Of a DNA stretch of 64,000 bases, positions 10,206-17,814 are shown piece by piece. The translations under genes were made by a program, and so were the position numbers. Source of the stretch: Microvirga arvi (GTDB lineage Bacteria; Pseudomonadota; Alphaproteobacteria; Rhizobiales; Beijerinckiaceae); the NCBI RefSeq assembly GCF_016892765.1, contig NZ_JAFEMD010000010.1, forward strand, positions 62,001 to 126,000, in the 5' to 3' direction. How positions within the stretch are numbered: position 1 is the first letter of the stretch; the number at the start of each line of letters is the position of its first letter. Below the pieces are notes generated by a model. That model was not told the origin of the DNA, ran no database searches, and saw nothing but the letters and a program-made list of their open reading frames with translations.

Positions 10206-11528
10206 ATGTCGTTTCGCAAATTAGGTCTTGGATTAGCCGCCGCGACAATGCTCGCGGGCATGGCCCTGCCTGCCTTCGCGCAGGATTCGGTCTATGTTCC
10301 CCTCTTCACCTACCGTACGGGCCCCTTCGCGGGCTCCGGCACCCCGATCGCCGACGGCATGCACGATTACCTGCGCATGCTGAACGAACGCGATGGCGGC
10401 ATCGGCGGCGTGAAGCTCGTTCTCGAGGAATGCGAGACCGGCTACGACACCAAGAAGGGCGTCGAATGCTACGAGTCCGTGAAGGGCAAGAATCCGGTCG
10501 TGGTCAATCCGTGGTCGACCGGCATAACCCTGCCGCTCATCCCGCGCGCCTCGGTGGACAAGATCCCGATCCTGTCCATGGCCTACGGCCTCTCGGCCTC
10601 AGCCCGCGGCGACATCTTCCCGTGGGTGTTCAACCCACCGGCCACCTACTGGGACGGCCTGTCGATGATCGTCAAGTACATCGGCGAGAAGGAAGGCGGA
10701 ATCGACAAGCTGAAAGGCAAGAAGATCGGCTTCCTGCATCTCGACGCCAGCTTCGGCAAGGAGCCGATCCCGCTGCTCCAGGAACTGTCGAAGGAGCTCG
10801 GCTTCGAGGTCGCGCTCTATCCGGTGGCTGCCCAGGACATGCAGAACCAGTCCTCGCAGTGGCTCAGCGCCCGCCGCGACCGTCCCGACTACATGATCAT
10901 GTGGGGCTGGGGCTCCATGAACGGTGCAGCCGTGAAGGAGGCTGTGCGCTCGGGCTATCCCATGGATAAGTTCTACTCGGTCTGGTGGCCGGGGGAGGAT
11001 GACGCCCGCTCCGGCGGCGCCGGCGCAAAAGGCTTCAAGATGCTCAACTGGCATGCTGTGGGAACGAACTTCCCGGCGATCCAGGACATCCAGAAGCACG
11101 TGGTCGACAAGGGCCTGTCGAAGGCTCCGAAGGACAAGGTCGGCGAGCTGCTCTACAACCGCGGCATCTACAACTCGCTGCTGATCGCGGAAGGAATTGC
11201 CCAGGCCCAGAAGCTCTCGGGCAAGAAGGCCGTGACCGGCGAGGACGTGCGCCGCGGCATGGAGAACATCAAGCTCGATCCCGCGCGCCTGAAGGAACTC
11301 GGGCTCGAAGGCTTCACCGATCAGCTGGCCCTCTCCTGTGCCGATCACAACGGTCACCGCGCCGCCTTCATGCAGGAATGGGACGGCACGAAATGGGTGA
11401 AGATCTCCAACCCCATCGAGCCGATGACCGACCGCGTGAAAGGTCAGCTCGATGCCGCCGCGAAGGACTATGCCGAGAAGAACGCCGGCTGGCCCAAGCG
11501 GACCGAGGCTTGCGACAAGGCAAGCTAG
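10206..11528 (+). CDS. ABC transporter periplasmic substrate-binding protein
   Basis: This 440-residue protein of the Leu/Ile/Val-binding (type 1 periplasmic) family has a clear signal peptide. It starts MSFRKLGLG with a hydrophobic core and the cleavage-like motif LPAFAQ near residue 26. The mature protein opens SVYVPLFTYRTGPFAGSG, the usual first strand and ligand loop. GGAGG is upstream of the ATG. It is longer than classical LivK (about 370 residues). With the adjacent acyl-CoA synthetase and PaaK-like gene, an aromatic, fatty or other organic acid is a more likely ligand than leucine, but that is inference. Confidence 0.9.
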   Translation: MSFRKLGLGLAAATMLAGMALPAFAQDSVYVPLFTYRTGPFAGSGTPIADGMHDYLRMLNERDGGIGGVKLVLEECETGYDTKKGVECYESVKGKNPVVVNPWSTGITLPLIPRASVDKIPILSMAYGLSASARGDIFPWVFNPPATYWDGLSMIVKYIGEKEGGIDKLKGKKIGFLHLDASFGKEPIPLLQELSKELGFEVALYPVAAQDMQNQSSQWLSARRDRPDYMIMWGWGSMNGAAVKEAVRSGYPMDKFYSVWWPGEDDARSGGAGAKGFKMLNWHAVGTNFPAIQDIQKHVVDKGLSKAPKDKVGELLYNRGIYNSLLIAEGIAQAQKLSGKKAVTGEDVRRGMENIKLDPARLKELGLEGFTDQLALSCADHNGHRAAFMQEWDGTKWVKISNPIEPMTDRVKGQLDAAAKDYAEKNAGWPKRTEACDKAS

Positions 11529-11542
11529 TTCAAGCGCGCCTT

Positions 11543-11668
11543 ACCCTCTCCCCTATGCGGGAGAGGGTGGCGAACGGAGTGAGCCGGGAGAGGGGCAGCA
11601 GATGTGAGCACAGCCCCTCTCCCACCCTGCTTCGCAGGGCACCCTCTCCCGCTGAAGGGGAGAGGGAA
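11543..11668. repeat. REP-like cluster of four hairpins between transporter genes
   Basis: Four stem-loops stand in a row between the binding-protein gene and livF. ACCCTCTCCC (11543-11552) pairs with 11559-11568. GGGAGAGGGGC (11586-11596) pairs with 11613-11623. CCCTGC and GCAGGG lie at 11625-11639. CCCTCTCCC near 11642 pairs with GGGGAGAGGG ending near 11667. The units share the core CCCTCTCCC/GGGAGAGGG in both orientations, as in rhizobial intergenic REP families. It may stabilise the upstream mRNA or reduce read-through into livF. Confidence 0.85.
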
Positions 11669-11683
11669 AGGAGAGAAGCGCAC

Positions 11684-12520
11684 ATGAGCAGCGCCATTCA
11701 GATGCAGCCGCAATCGGCGGACACCGTCCTCACGGTCAACAACATCGAGGTCGTCTACGACCACGTGATCCTCGTGCTGAAAGGCGTCTCGCTCACCGTG
11801 CCCAGGGGCGGCATCGTGGCGCTCCTCGGTGCGAACGGCGCCGGCAAGACGACGACCCTGAAGGCCATCTCCAATCTGCTGCATGCGGAGCGCGGCGAGG
11901 TGACGAAGGGCTCGATCGAGTTCAACGGGGAGAGGGTGCACAAACTCTCCCCCAACGAACTCGTGCGCCGCGGCTGCATCCAGGTGCTGGAGGGCCGCCA
12001 CTGCTTTGGCCATCTCACCATCGAAGAGAACCTGTTGACAGGCGCCTTCACGCGCAAAGACGGCAATGCCGCCATCCGTCGCGACCTGGAGGCCATCTAC
12101 GAGTACTTTCCGCGTCTCAAGCAGCGCCGCACGTCGATGGCGGGCTACACCTCCGGCGGAGAGCAGCAGATGTGCGCCGTCGGTCGGGCCATGATGTCCA
12201 AGCCTTCCATGATTCTGCTGGACGAGCCTTCGATGGGCCTCGCGCCGCAGATCGTGGAGGAGATCTTTGAGATCGTGCGCAAGCTCAACGCGACGGAAGG
12301 GGTCTCCTTCCTGCTGGCGGAGCAGAACACCAACATGGCGCTCAAATACGCGACCTATGGCTATATTCTCGAGACGGGTCGCGTGGTGATGGACGGGCCG
12401 GCGCAGATGCTGCGCGAGAATGAGGACGTGAAGGAATTCTACCTCGGCGTATCGGAAGGAGACCGTAGGTCGTTCCGCGCGGTGAAGAGCTACAAACGCC
12501 GCAAGCGCTGGCTGGCGTGA
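11684..12520 (+). CDS. livF: ABC transporter ATP-binding protein, LivF type
   Basis: This is the second ATPase of the HAAT importer, 278 residues. Walker A is LGANGAGKTT, the signature motif is YTSGGEQQMCAVGRAM and Walker B is ILLDEPSMGLAPQ, all in normal order. The Q in LLAEQNTNMALKYA replaces the usual H-loop histidine position, as is common for LivF. The start at ATG 11684 follows GGAAAGGAGA. The same frame is open further upstream through the hairpin cluster but lacks a start with a ribosome site. The C-terminus has a basic tail (KSYKRRKRW). It is separated from the binding-protein gene by 155 bases of repeats. Confidence 0.93.
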   Translation: MSSAIQMQPQSADTVLTVNNIEVVYDHVILVLKGVSLTVPRGGIVALLGANGAGKTTTLKAISNLLHAERGEVTKGSIEFNGERVHKLSPNELVRRGCIQVLEGRHCFGHLTIEENLLTGAFTRKDGNAAIRRDLEAIYEYFPRLKQRRTSMAGYTSGGEQQMCAVGRAMMSKPSMILLDEPSMGLAPQIVEEIFEIVRKLNATEGVSFLLAEQNTNMALKYATYGYILETGRVVMDGPAQMLRENEDVKEFYLGVSEGDRRSFRAVKSYKRRKRWLA

Positions 12521-12624
12521 TGCTCAATGTGCCGAACCGCACTTGACGCAACGTCATATCTTTTCTTACGGTCTACATCGTGAGCGATGCAGTGCTCACG
12601 TCATACGTATCAGGGGGCAATTCA

Positions 12625-13014
12625 ATGGACTTTGCACAAGCCGTCAAAACCTGTCTCAACAAATATGCCACTTTCTCGGGGCGCGCGCAGCGCTCGGAGT
12701 ACTGGTACTTCTTTCTGTTCATGATCGTCGTGAACATCGTCGCGAGCGTTCTGGACTCCATCATCTTCGGCGATATGCCGCTTCTCTACCTGATCGCCAC
12801 GCTGGCGCTGATCGTTCCAAGCATCGCCGCTGGTGCGCGCCGCCTGCACGACACGGACAAATCGGGCTGGTGGCTGCTGCTCGGCCTCATTCCGTTTGTC
12901 GGAGCCATCGTCCTGATCGTGTTCTTCTGCCAGCGGGGAACCGTTGGCCCGAACCAGTTCGGAGGGGATCCCCTGCAAGTATCGCTTTCGAACCCGCATA
13001 TGGCCCGCGCCTGA
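12625..13014 (+). CDS. DUF805 family membrane protein
   Basis: This 129-residue protein matches the DUF805 pattern: a short soluble N-terminus MDFAQAVKTCLNKYATF, then FSGRAQRSEYWYF, then three to four hydrophobic segments with ARRLHDTDKSGWWLL in the middle and a C-terminal GPNQFGGDP. The biochemical role of DUF805 is unknown; members are inner-membrane proteins. I take ATG 12625, which has CAGGGGG upstream; the frame is open to 12580. It sits between livF and the PaaK-like gene, in the same direction, with a 12-bp hairpin after it, so it may be its own short unit. Confidence 0.88.
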   Translation: MDFAQAVKTCLNKYATFSGRAQRSEYWYFFLFMIVVNIVASVLDSIIFGDMPLLYLIATLALIVPSIAAGARRLHDTDKSGWWLLLGLIPFVGAIVLIVFFCQRGTVGPNQFGGDPLQVSLSNPHMARA

Positions 13015-13050
13015 CCCAGCCATTCGCGAGGCGATGGCACGCCATACCGG

Positions 13051-13078
13051 ACACACCGTCGATCATTCGACGGTGTGT
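13051..13078 (+). terminator. 12-bp perfect stem-loop between DUF805 gene and PaaK-like gene
   Basis: ACACACCGTCGA (13051-13062) pairs perfectly with TCGACGGTGTGT (13067-13078) around a TCAT loop, 36 bases after the DUF805 stop. There is no T-run behind it, so it may be a weak terminator, an attenuator or a protein-binding dyad. Confidence 0.5.
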
Positions 13079-13109
13079 CTACGAAAACCAACTCATTTGA
13101 ACGAGGGAC

Positions 13110-14348
13110 ATGCTTTTGGCAGATCACTACGATGCTCTCGAAGCTCGCGCTCCCATTGAGCGCGAAAGCGCGCTTTTCGCAGGGTTGCCGGAGGTTTTGA
13201 GACAGGCAGCGCGATCTCCAGCCTATGCGGAGCGCCTGCAGGGCATGGATCTCGCCAGCATCACCAGCCGCGAGGCGCTGGCCAGTCTGCCCGTTCTGCG
13301 CAAGGCCGAGTTGCCCGCCCTGCAGAAGAGCGCCCTCCCCTTCGGCGGCCTCGTAGCCGATGCGCCAGGATCGTTCGGACGCCTCTTCACGTCGCCAGGA
13401 CCGATCTTCGAGCCGGAATCCGCTGTCGCTAATCCTTGGCGTTCCGCGCGCGGTCTGTTCGCCGCCGGCTTTCGAGGTGGCGACGTGGTGCTCAACACGT
13501 TCAGCTATCATCTCACCCCCGGCGGCTTCATCATGGATTCAGGGGCGCGCGCGCTCGGCTGCGCGGTCATTCCGGCAGGCCCGGGCAACACGGAGCAGCA
13601 GTTCGAGTTGATCGAAGCCTATCGTCCGGTGGCCTATTGCGGCACGCCGGACTTTCTCAAGATCCTGCTGGATGGGGCAGCCGCATCAGGGCGGGACGTC
13701 TCCTCGATCAGGCGAGCTCTCGTGTCCGGCGCGGCCTTTCCGAAATCCCTGCAGGAGGAATTCTCTGCCCGGGGTATCGAGGCCTATCAGGCTTATGCCA
13801 CGGCGGATCTCGGCTTCATCGCCTACGAGACCGCCGCCCGCGACGGGCTTGTTGTCAATGAGGACATCATCGTCGAGATCGTTCGGCCCGGGACCGGCGA
13901 TCCCGTGCCCGATGGTGAGGTCGGTGAGATCGTCGTGACCACCCTCGATCGACACCATCCCTTCATCCGCCTGGCTCTCGGCGACCTCACGGCCGCGATG
14001 GCGGGGGTCAGCCGGTGCGGACGCACCAACATGCGGATCAAGGGCTGGATGGGCCGGGCCGATCAGGCCACCAAGGTCAAGGGAATGTTCGTACGGCCCG
14101 AGCAGGTGGCGGAGATCGGCCGCCGCCATCCGGAACTGGGGCGTCTTCGCCTCATCGTCACCCGAGAGGGGGAAATCGACGTGATGACCTTGGCTGCGGA
14201 ATCGAGCGCACCAAGTGATGACCTGGCCGCAGCTGTGGGTGCAACGCTTCAGAGCGCCACAAAGCTTAAGGGGGCGGTGAGATTTGCCTCTCCCGGCAGC
14301 CTACCGAATGACGGAAAGGTCATTGCGGATGAACGGAAATACGACTGA
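13110..14348 (+). CDS. PaaK-like AMP-dependent ligase family protein with altered phosphate loop
   Basis: This 412-residue protein has the overall layout of phenylacetate-CoA ligase. It has an N-terminal helical part with ASLPVLRKAEL, then HLTPGGFIMDSGARALGCAVIPAG, then a 'GTPDFLKILL' strand, then AYATADLGFIAYE where the family has YG-x-TE. A C-terminal subdomain follows with GRADQATKVKGMFVRPEQV. A Lys lies near the end (DGKV). The segment where PaaK has SSGTTGKPT reads TSPGPIFEPE (residues about 94-103), so the normal phosphate-binding loop is absent. ATG 13110 follows GAGGGA. It lies in the same direction as the liv genes and may act on the same imported acid. Activity as a ligase is uncertain. 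Confidence 0.75.
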   Translation: MLLADHYDALEARAPIERESALFAGLPEVLRQAARSPAYAERLQGMDLASITSREALASLPVLRKAELPALQKSALPFGGLVADAPGSFGRLFTSPGPIFEPESAVANPWRSARGLFAAGFRGGDVVLNTFSYHLTPGGFIMDSGARALGCAVIPAGPGNTEQQFELIEAYRPVAYCGTPDFLKILLDGAAASGRDVSSIRRALVSGAAFPKSLQEEFSARGIEAYQAYATADLGFIAYETAARDGLVVNEDIIVEIVRPGTGDPVPDGEVGEIVVTTLDRHHPFIRLALGDLTAAMAGVSRCGRTNMRIKGWMGRADQATKVKGMFVRPEQVAEIGRRHPELGRLRLIVTREGEIDVMTLAAESSAPSDDLAAAVGATLQSATKLKGAVRFASPGSLPNDGKVIADERKYD

Positions 14349-14488
14349 TCTGCTGTCCTTTCATTCCGACAATCCGGCTTTGCACGGATGCACAAACAGC
14401 CAAGCTCATAAGGCTTGAACCCATGACTCACAGTTCATAATCTCAAGCTTATCAGTGATTCGAAAATCAGGAAAAGACGAGCGTTTCC

Positions 14489-14518
14489 AAAAAGAAAGAG
14501 CACCCGGAAGGGTGCTCT
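14489..14518 (-). terminator. Rho-independent terminator reading on the minus strand
   Basis: On the minus strand, AGAGCACCC, loop TTCC and GGGTGCTCT form a perfect 9-bp stem followed by TTCTTTTTG. No minus-strand ORF ends just upstream. It would serve a read-through transcript from the outer-membrane gene or a separate small RNA. Confidence 0.75.
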
Positions 14519-14784
14519 AAGGTGTCCGGCCGTAGGGGCAAAAGTGACCGGAGATGCCTATTAACGTCGGTTCCTGCAGGTGGTTCCAAAAAAATCTAAA
14601 ATTTTTTTATGGTCAAGCCAGTGCCTCAATGAGGTCACGTTTTCACAGTCTAGAACTGGGCTTCCCGTGGGGGCAACTACGGGCCGGGGCCGCGACCAAG
14701 ATCCGATCAAGGACGGTCGCGGCCAATTTCCTTTTCCACCCTTATCTGTGACTTCGCCCTTTTGAAGCCCTGAAGGGTTTGAAA

Positions 14785-14808
14785 GGGGTCCGAAGCTTTC
14801 CGGACCCC
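14785..14808 (-). terminator. Hairpin downstream of the outer-membrane protein gene
   Basis: GGGGTCCG (14785-14792) pairs with CGGACCCC (14801-14808), 25 bases past the stop of the minus-strand gene ending at 14833. On the minus strand it is followed by CTTTC, a weak T-run. It is a likely but not strong terminator. Confidence 0.55.
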
Positions 14809-14832
14809 TGCCGGCACAAGGCCGACTGGCTC

Positions 14833-15618
14833 TTAGTAAGTGCCGAACTTGAAGTTCAGCTTGGCGCGCGCGACGAAGAACTCGTTGTCGTCATCCCGCC
14901 CGATCGGCGCGACCACCGGAACGGCAGCCCCTCCCCCATCAGGCGTGAAGGTGCCGACAACGCCATCGAAGTCATCGTCATCATTATCGAAGCTGAGCCA
15001 CAATCCTTCGAGGCCGAAGGTGACGGCCGAGGAGCCGAACCAGTTCACTGGCAGCGCCCATTCGACGCCACCACCCGCCACCCAGCCGGTGCTGTTGTCC
15101 GAGTAGGCCAGACCGCCTGTGGCGTAGATCAGGACGCGGTCGAAGGCCACGCCGGCGCGGGCACGAACGGTGCCGAACCAATCCGACAGGTTGTTGTCGA
15201 ACGTGCCGGGCACGAAAAGGCCGCCGCCGCCGGCCGGAACGAACCTGACGGCCTCGCCCTCGTCGGTGTCCGCCCACTGGATGTCGGTCTCGAGACCGAT
15301 CACGAAGGAGCCGATCTGGTAGTTGTAGCCGATCTGGGCGCCGCCGGTGAACCCGCCGTCGCCGCTGTCCGGGAAGATCAGCGTGCCAGGAACCACGCCA
15401 GGAGCGGGCGCCAGGACGACCGACTCTTCATCATCGCTGCGCCAGCCCCAGCCGGCATTCACACCGGCATAGAAGCCGGTCCAGGTGAAGATCGGAGCAG
15501 CCGCGATGATCGGTGCCGGAGGTGCTGCGCGAACCGGAAGGTCCGCCGCGGAAGCAGCGGCGCAAGCAAGCGTCAAGCCGGCAACCCCTGTCAGGAAGCC
15601 AAATACGCGTTTTCTCAT
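14833..15618 (-). CDS. Outer-membrane beta-barrel protein (Omp25/Omp31-like)
   Basis: This 261-residue protein has a signal peptide (MRKRVFGFLTG..., cleavage near ASA-ADLP, about residue 24). A Pro/Ala-rich linker follows, then the typical barrel opening FTWTGFYAGVNAGWGW. The C-terminus is AKLNFKFGTY, an alternating strand with a terminal aromatic as required for outer-membrane insertion. These are features of the small eight-stranded barrel family common in Hyphomicrobiales. AAGGGG lies 7 bases upstream of the ATG. It appears to be a single-gene unit. The loops are rich in Gly, Asp and Glu; no specific channel function can be assigned. Confidence 0.9.
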   Translation of the reverse strand: MRKRVFGFLTGVAGLTLACAAASAADLPVRAAPPAPIIAAAPIFTWTGFYAGVNAGWGWRSDDEESVVLAPAPGVVPGTLIFPDSGDGGFTGGAQIGYNYQIGSFVIGLETDIQWADTDEGEAVRFVPAGGGGLFVPGTFDNNLSDWFGTVRARAGVAFDRVLIYATGGLAYSDNSTGWVAGGGVEWALPVNWFGSSAVTFGLEGLWLSFDNDDDDFDGVVGTFTPDGGGAAVPVVAPIGRDDDNEFFVARAKLNFKFGTY

Positions 15619-15842
15619 AACCGTAACCCCTTGCTGTGAGGACTCACGGGAGAAACATTCATACCTTACGTTGAGGAAATCTATTGCAAACCGGCAACAC
15701 TCTTAAATTCTTCAAGTATTCAAGAGGCGAAAAAGTAGTACTCCCTCTGATAAAAGAATATTGTCCAATGTTAATGAAAATAAGTCCTTTAACGTATTAT
15801 TAAAAATCGAATTGACACTACTTGCTCTGCATGTCCTAATAT

Positions 15843-15910
15843 GCCTGTTTTCGGCTTGACAACCGAAGGCGAGGAGATCACTCAACCCTGCCCATTGGGC
15901 GGGGTTTTTT
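15843..15910 (+). ncRNA. Candidate small RNA (promoter, hairpin and terminator, no ORF)
   Basis: TTGACA (15812) and TAATAT (15837) form a promoter-like pair with a 19-base spacer. If -10 is read as CCTAAT (15835-15840), the spacer is 17. Downstream, TTCGG and CCGAA (about 15850 and 15863) form a small stem, then a purine-rich single-stranded stretch GGCGAGGAGATCA. A stem CCCTGCCC / GGGCGGGG follows with TTTTTT. The unit is about 60-70 nt and does not match a named family I recognise. Confidence 0.45.
15886..15910 (+). terminator. Strong Rho-independent terminator without an upstream ORF
   Basis: CCCTGCCC (15886-15893), loop ATT and GGGCGGGG (15897-15904) with one G-T pair are followed directly by six T. 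The polarity is plus-strand; the neighbouring genes on both sides are on the minus strand. Confidence 0.85.
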
Positions 15911-15940
15911 CTTGATGCAGCTACCCCTGTCCGGCACCGC

Positions 15941-16390
15941 TCAAAGGTCCCCCAGGAGGAGCTGTGCCTGAGGGCTCGGCTTCGGACCTGGGCTCTTTCT
16001 GCTGGAAGATGAGCCGGGCCTGTTCTCCGGCGCTTCCCGTCGCTTGGAGCCGCTCTGGCTACGCATCCTCGCCTTGGCCTTATCCCGCGCGACGGCCTCC
16101 GGCGCGTCCGGTTTGGCATCCAGCCATTTGCCGCGCTTGATCACCTCGTTCACCCTGCCTTGATTGACGCTCAGCTCGAACGCTATCTCCTGCTGGGTCA
16201 TCTCGGTCGTTGCGTGGAGTTCCAGGATGCGCCGGGCCAGTTCAGGTGTCATCTTTCGACCGGCGATGCGTCTGGCGGGTGTAACCGAGCGCTTGGTGCG
16301 GTCCCGCTCGCGAAGCCTCTGCAGGATGGCGAGAGCCATATGCATTCCCTGCTCGCGCAGGGCGTCCTCGAATTCCTTGAGCGTGGTCAA
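15941..16390 (-). CDS. Helix-turn-helix protein of unknown target
   Basis: This encodes 149 residues. The central part MTPELARRILELHATT, then TQQEIAFELSVNQGRVNEVI, has the shape of a helix-turn-helix in which a sequence-reading helix follows the turn. It resembles small alphaproteobacterial HTH proteins of the form 'MTPxxARxIRxLHxxGMTQxxIAxxLGVNQGRVSEVL'. The C-terminal 50 residues are basic and Ser/Pro-rich, probably disordered. It stands alone between a candidate RNA unit and the pentapeptide gene, both reading independently. The DNA target is unknown. The start at 16390 is the only good Met before the domain. Confidence 0.7.
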   Translation of the reverse strand: MTTLKEFEDALREQGMHMALAILQRLRERDRTKRSVTPARRIAGRKMTPELARRILELHATTEMTQQEIAFELSVNQGRVNEVIKRGKWLDAKPDAPEAVARDKAKARMRSQSGSKRREAPENRPGSSSSRKSPGPKPSPQAQLLLGDL

Positions 16391-16513
16391 AGCGAACGCA
16401 CTCCTCCAGAGAAGACAATCCCTACGGTATGAGGAGCCGCGGTCTTTTCACCCCAGCACCTCCAACGAACCAACGGCTACGCTCCAGCTAAGTTTCAGCC
16501 AAAGCCGGGCGGC

Positions 16514-17308
16514 TCAGTCCTCTTCCTCCTTGCAAGGCCAGGATTTCGGCTGAGCGAGACCCGGTGGCAGCTTGGTCTGAGCGGTGCCGCAGGCAATGTC
16601 GACCTGAGCCTGTGTCAGGCCGGTAGCCTTACTCAGATCCGAGCCGCCGATCTGGGTGAGGAAGAGATATGTTCCTGTGAAATTCACACCCTGAAGATCC
16701 AACCCGTCCAGCCGCGCCCGTGAGAGGTTGGAGTAGCTGAAATCCGCCCCGGAGATCTTCGAGCTTTGGAACAGCACCCTCGCGAGCTCCGCCTTGGTCA
16801 GGCTGGCTCTCGTCAGGTCGGCCCCACTGAAGTCTGATCGGTTCAGCTCGGCCTTCGTGAAGTTCGCTCCGGCCGCCTTGACCTGGGCGAAGTTCGAGCG
16901 GCTCATATCCGCAGAGACAAACGCGGCACCATTGAGATTGGCCTGGCCGAAATTGGCTCGCCAGCCGAGGGCCTTGGTAAAATCGGCCCGCGACAGGTCG
17001 GCTCCCTCGAAGCGGGTGCGGCTCACTTCGGTTTCGCTCAGGTTGGCTCCTGCCATCTTTGACGAAGCGAAGTCGCTCAAGGTCAGCAGAGAGCGCTGAA
17101 AGATGGTACCGGTCAGATCCTCGCCCGTGAGGACAAGGCGAGCTTTGGAGCATCCCGACCAATCGACACCGGGACCGGGCGCATCCTGACACTTGGCCGC
17201 CGCAGCTCCTGCACCCATGACCAGGACGATCAGGCTCTCCGTAAGCCGGCGGACGGCCTTCGCCCCGAGCGACGGCACCCGCACCTGCAAGCGTTGACAA
17301 TCCTCCAT
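16514..17308 (-). CDS. Exported pentapeptide-repeat protein
   Basis: This encodes 264 residues. The middle two thirds is a series of A(D/N)LxX pentapeptides, for example LTGEDLTGTIFQRS, GANLSETEVSRTRF, GADLSRADFTKA and so on to about residue 235, which predicts a right-handed quadrilateral beta helix. A hydrophobic stretch LTESLIVLVMGAGAAAA near residues 22-38 looks like a signal peptide, so the protein is probably periplasmic. Cys residues at about 40, 53, 244 and 259 could form disulfides. The start is uncertain: the ATG at 17308 has AGGAGG only two bases away, and a later GTG is possible. Function is unknown. Confidence 0.8.
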   Translation of the reverse strand: MEDCQRLQVRVPSLGAKAVRRLTESLIVLVMGAGAAAAKCQDAPGPGVDWSGCSKARLVLTGEDLTGTIFQRSLLTLSDFASSKMAGANLSETEVSRTRFEGADLSRADFTKALGWRANFGQANLNGAAFVSADMSRSNFAQVKAAGANFTKAELNRSDFSGADLTRASLTKAELARVLFQSSKISGADFSYSNLSRARLDGLDLQGVNFTGTYLFLTQIGGSDLSKATGLTQAQVDIACGTAQTKLPPGLAQPKSWPCKEEED

Positions 17309-17451
17309 GGCCTCCTCTTACGGCTATGATCATGAAATAGGCTTCGCTCCCCTAAGGAGGAGGCCTGGCGAGCAACTTTCCTGGATTTGCGCGAGACTCG
17401 ACTTCCCCTTCCTATGGTCTAGCTTCTGCAGCGATTCTTGTGGAGCAAGAC

Positions 17452-17676
17452 ATGCGCATCATCGTAACCGTTCCTGCCATTCTGCTTGCCGGTCTTGTCC
17501 TGAGCGGCTGCGTTGCATCCACGGCACCGGTCGGCGTGCTGCCGCGCGATCCCGTGCCGCCTCCTCCATCCGTCTCCGGGGAAGCGCCACGGCGCGCAGG
17601 CAGCGAGGGTGCAGGCACCATGGGCCAGCGCCGTGGCCTGAGCGTTCCAAGTCAGGCTACCCCTCGGCGCCCTTGA
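17452..17676 (+). CDS. Small lipoprotein
   Basis: This encodes 74 residues with a basic start, a hydrophobic stretch and the lipobox LSGC at about residues 17-20. The mature part is Pro/Arg-rich and of low complexity, with no domain. I take ATG 17452, with GGAG seven bases upstream, rather than the in-frame GTG at 17440. It probably is an envelope lipoprotein of unknown function. Confidence 0.6.
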   Translation: MRIIVTVPAILLAGLVLSGCVASTAPVGVLPRDPVPPPPSVSGEAPRRAGSEGAGTMGQRRGLSVPSQATPRRP

Positions 17677-17814
17677 TGCCACCAGCTGCCGCAGCCTCTA
17701 GATCCAACGGCGGAGCCTCTCCTTGAGAGCTTGCGCCACTGCGCCAATGCGTAGCTGGCGCAGATTCCTATTCCGATGGTATATGCCGGAACGGTACATA
17801 AGAATCCGGGATAA

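Larger units (their letters stand above)
14349..14832. other. Non-coding region with several hairpins, possibly a minus-strand RNA
   Basis: No convincing gene is visible in these 484 bases. They hold three strong stem-loops: 14497-14518, which is followed on the minus strand by a T-rich run; 14688-14697 with 14715-14724 (GGCCGCGACC / GGTCGCGGCC); and 14785-14792 with 14801-14808. There is an AT-rich patch near 14588-14610 containing runs of A and T, unlike the GC-rich surroundings. A minus-strand transcript ending at 14489 is possible. Confidence 0.6.
15619..15940. other. AT-rich intergenic region with promoter-like and RNA-like elements
   Basis: No ORF is convincing here. Bases 15712-15845 are strikingly AT-rich compared with the rest of the window. 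It holds a TTGACA box at 15812-15817, TAATAT at 15837-15842, a hairpin near 15850-15866 and a strong plus-strand terminator at 15886-15910. The left part should also hold the promoter of the outer-membrane gene on the minus strand, but I could not fix it. Confidence 0.6.

Noticed and set aside
11930..11970. Further REP-like text (GGGGAGAGGG...CTCTCCCCC) inside livF
   Set aside because: It lies in the coding frame of a conserved ATPase and encodes normal residues; probably coincidence.
15712..16119. Minus-strand ORF of 135 codons overlapping the HTH gene
   Set aside because: It covers the AT-rich promoter region and overlaps a better-supported gene in another frame.
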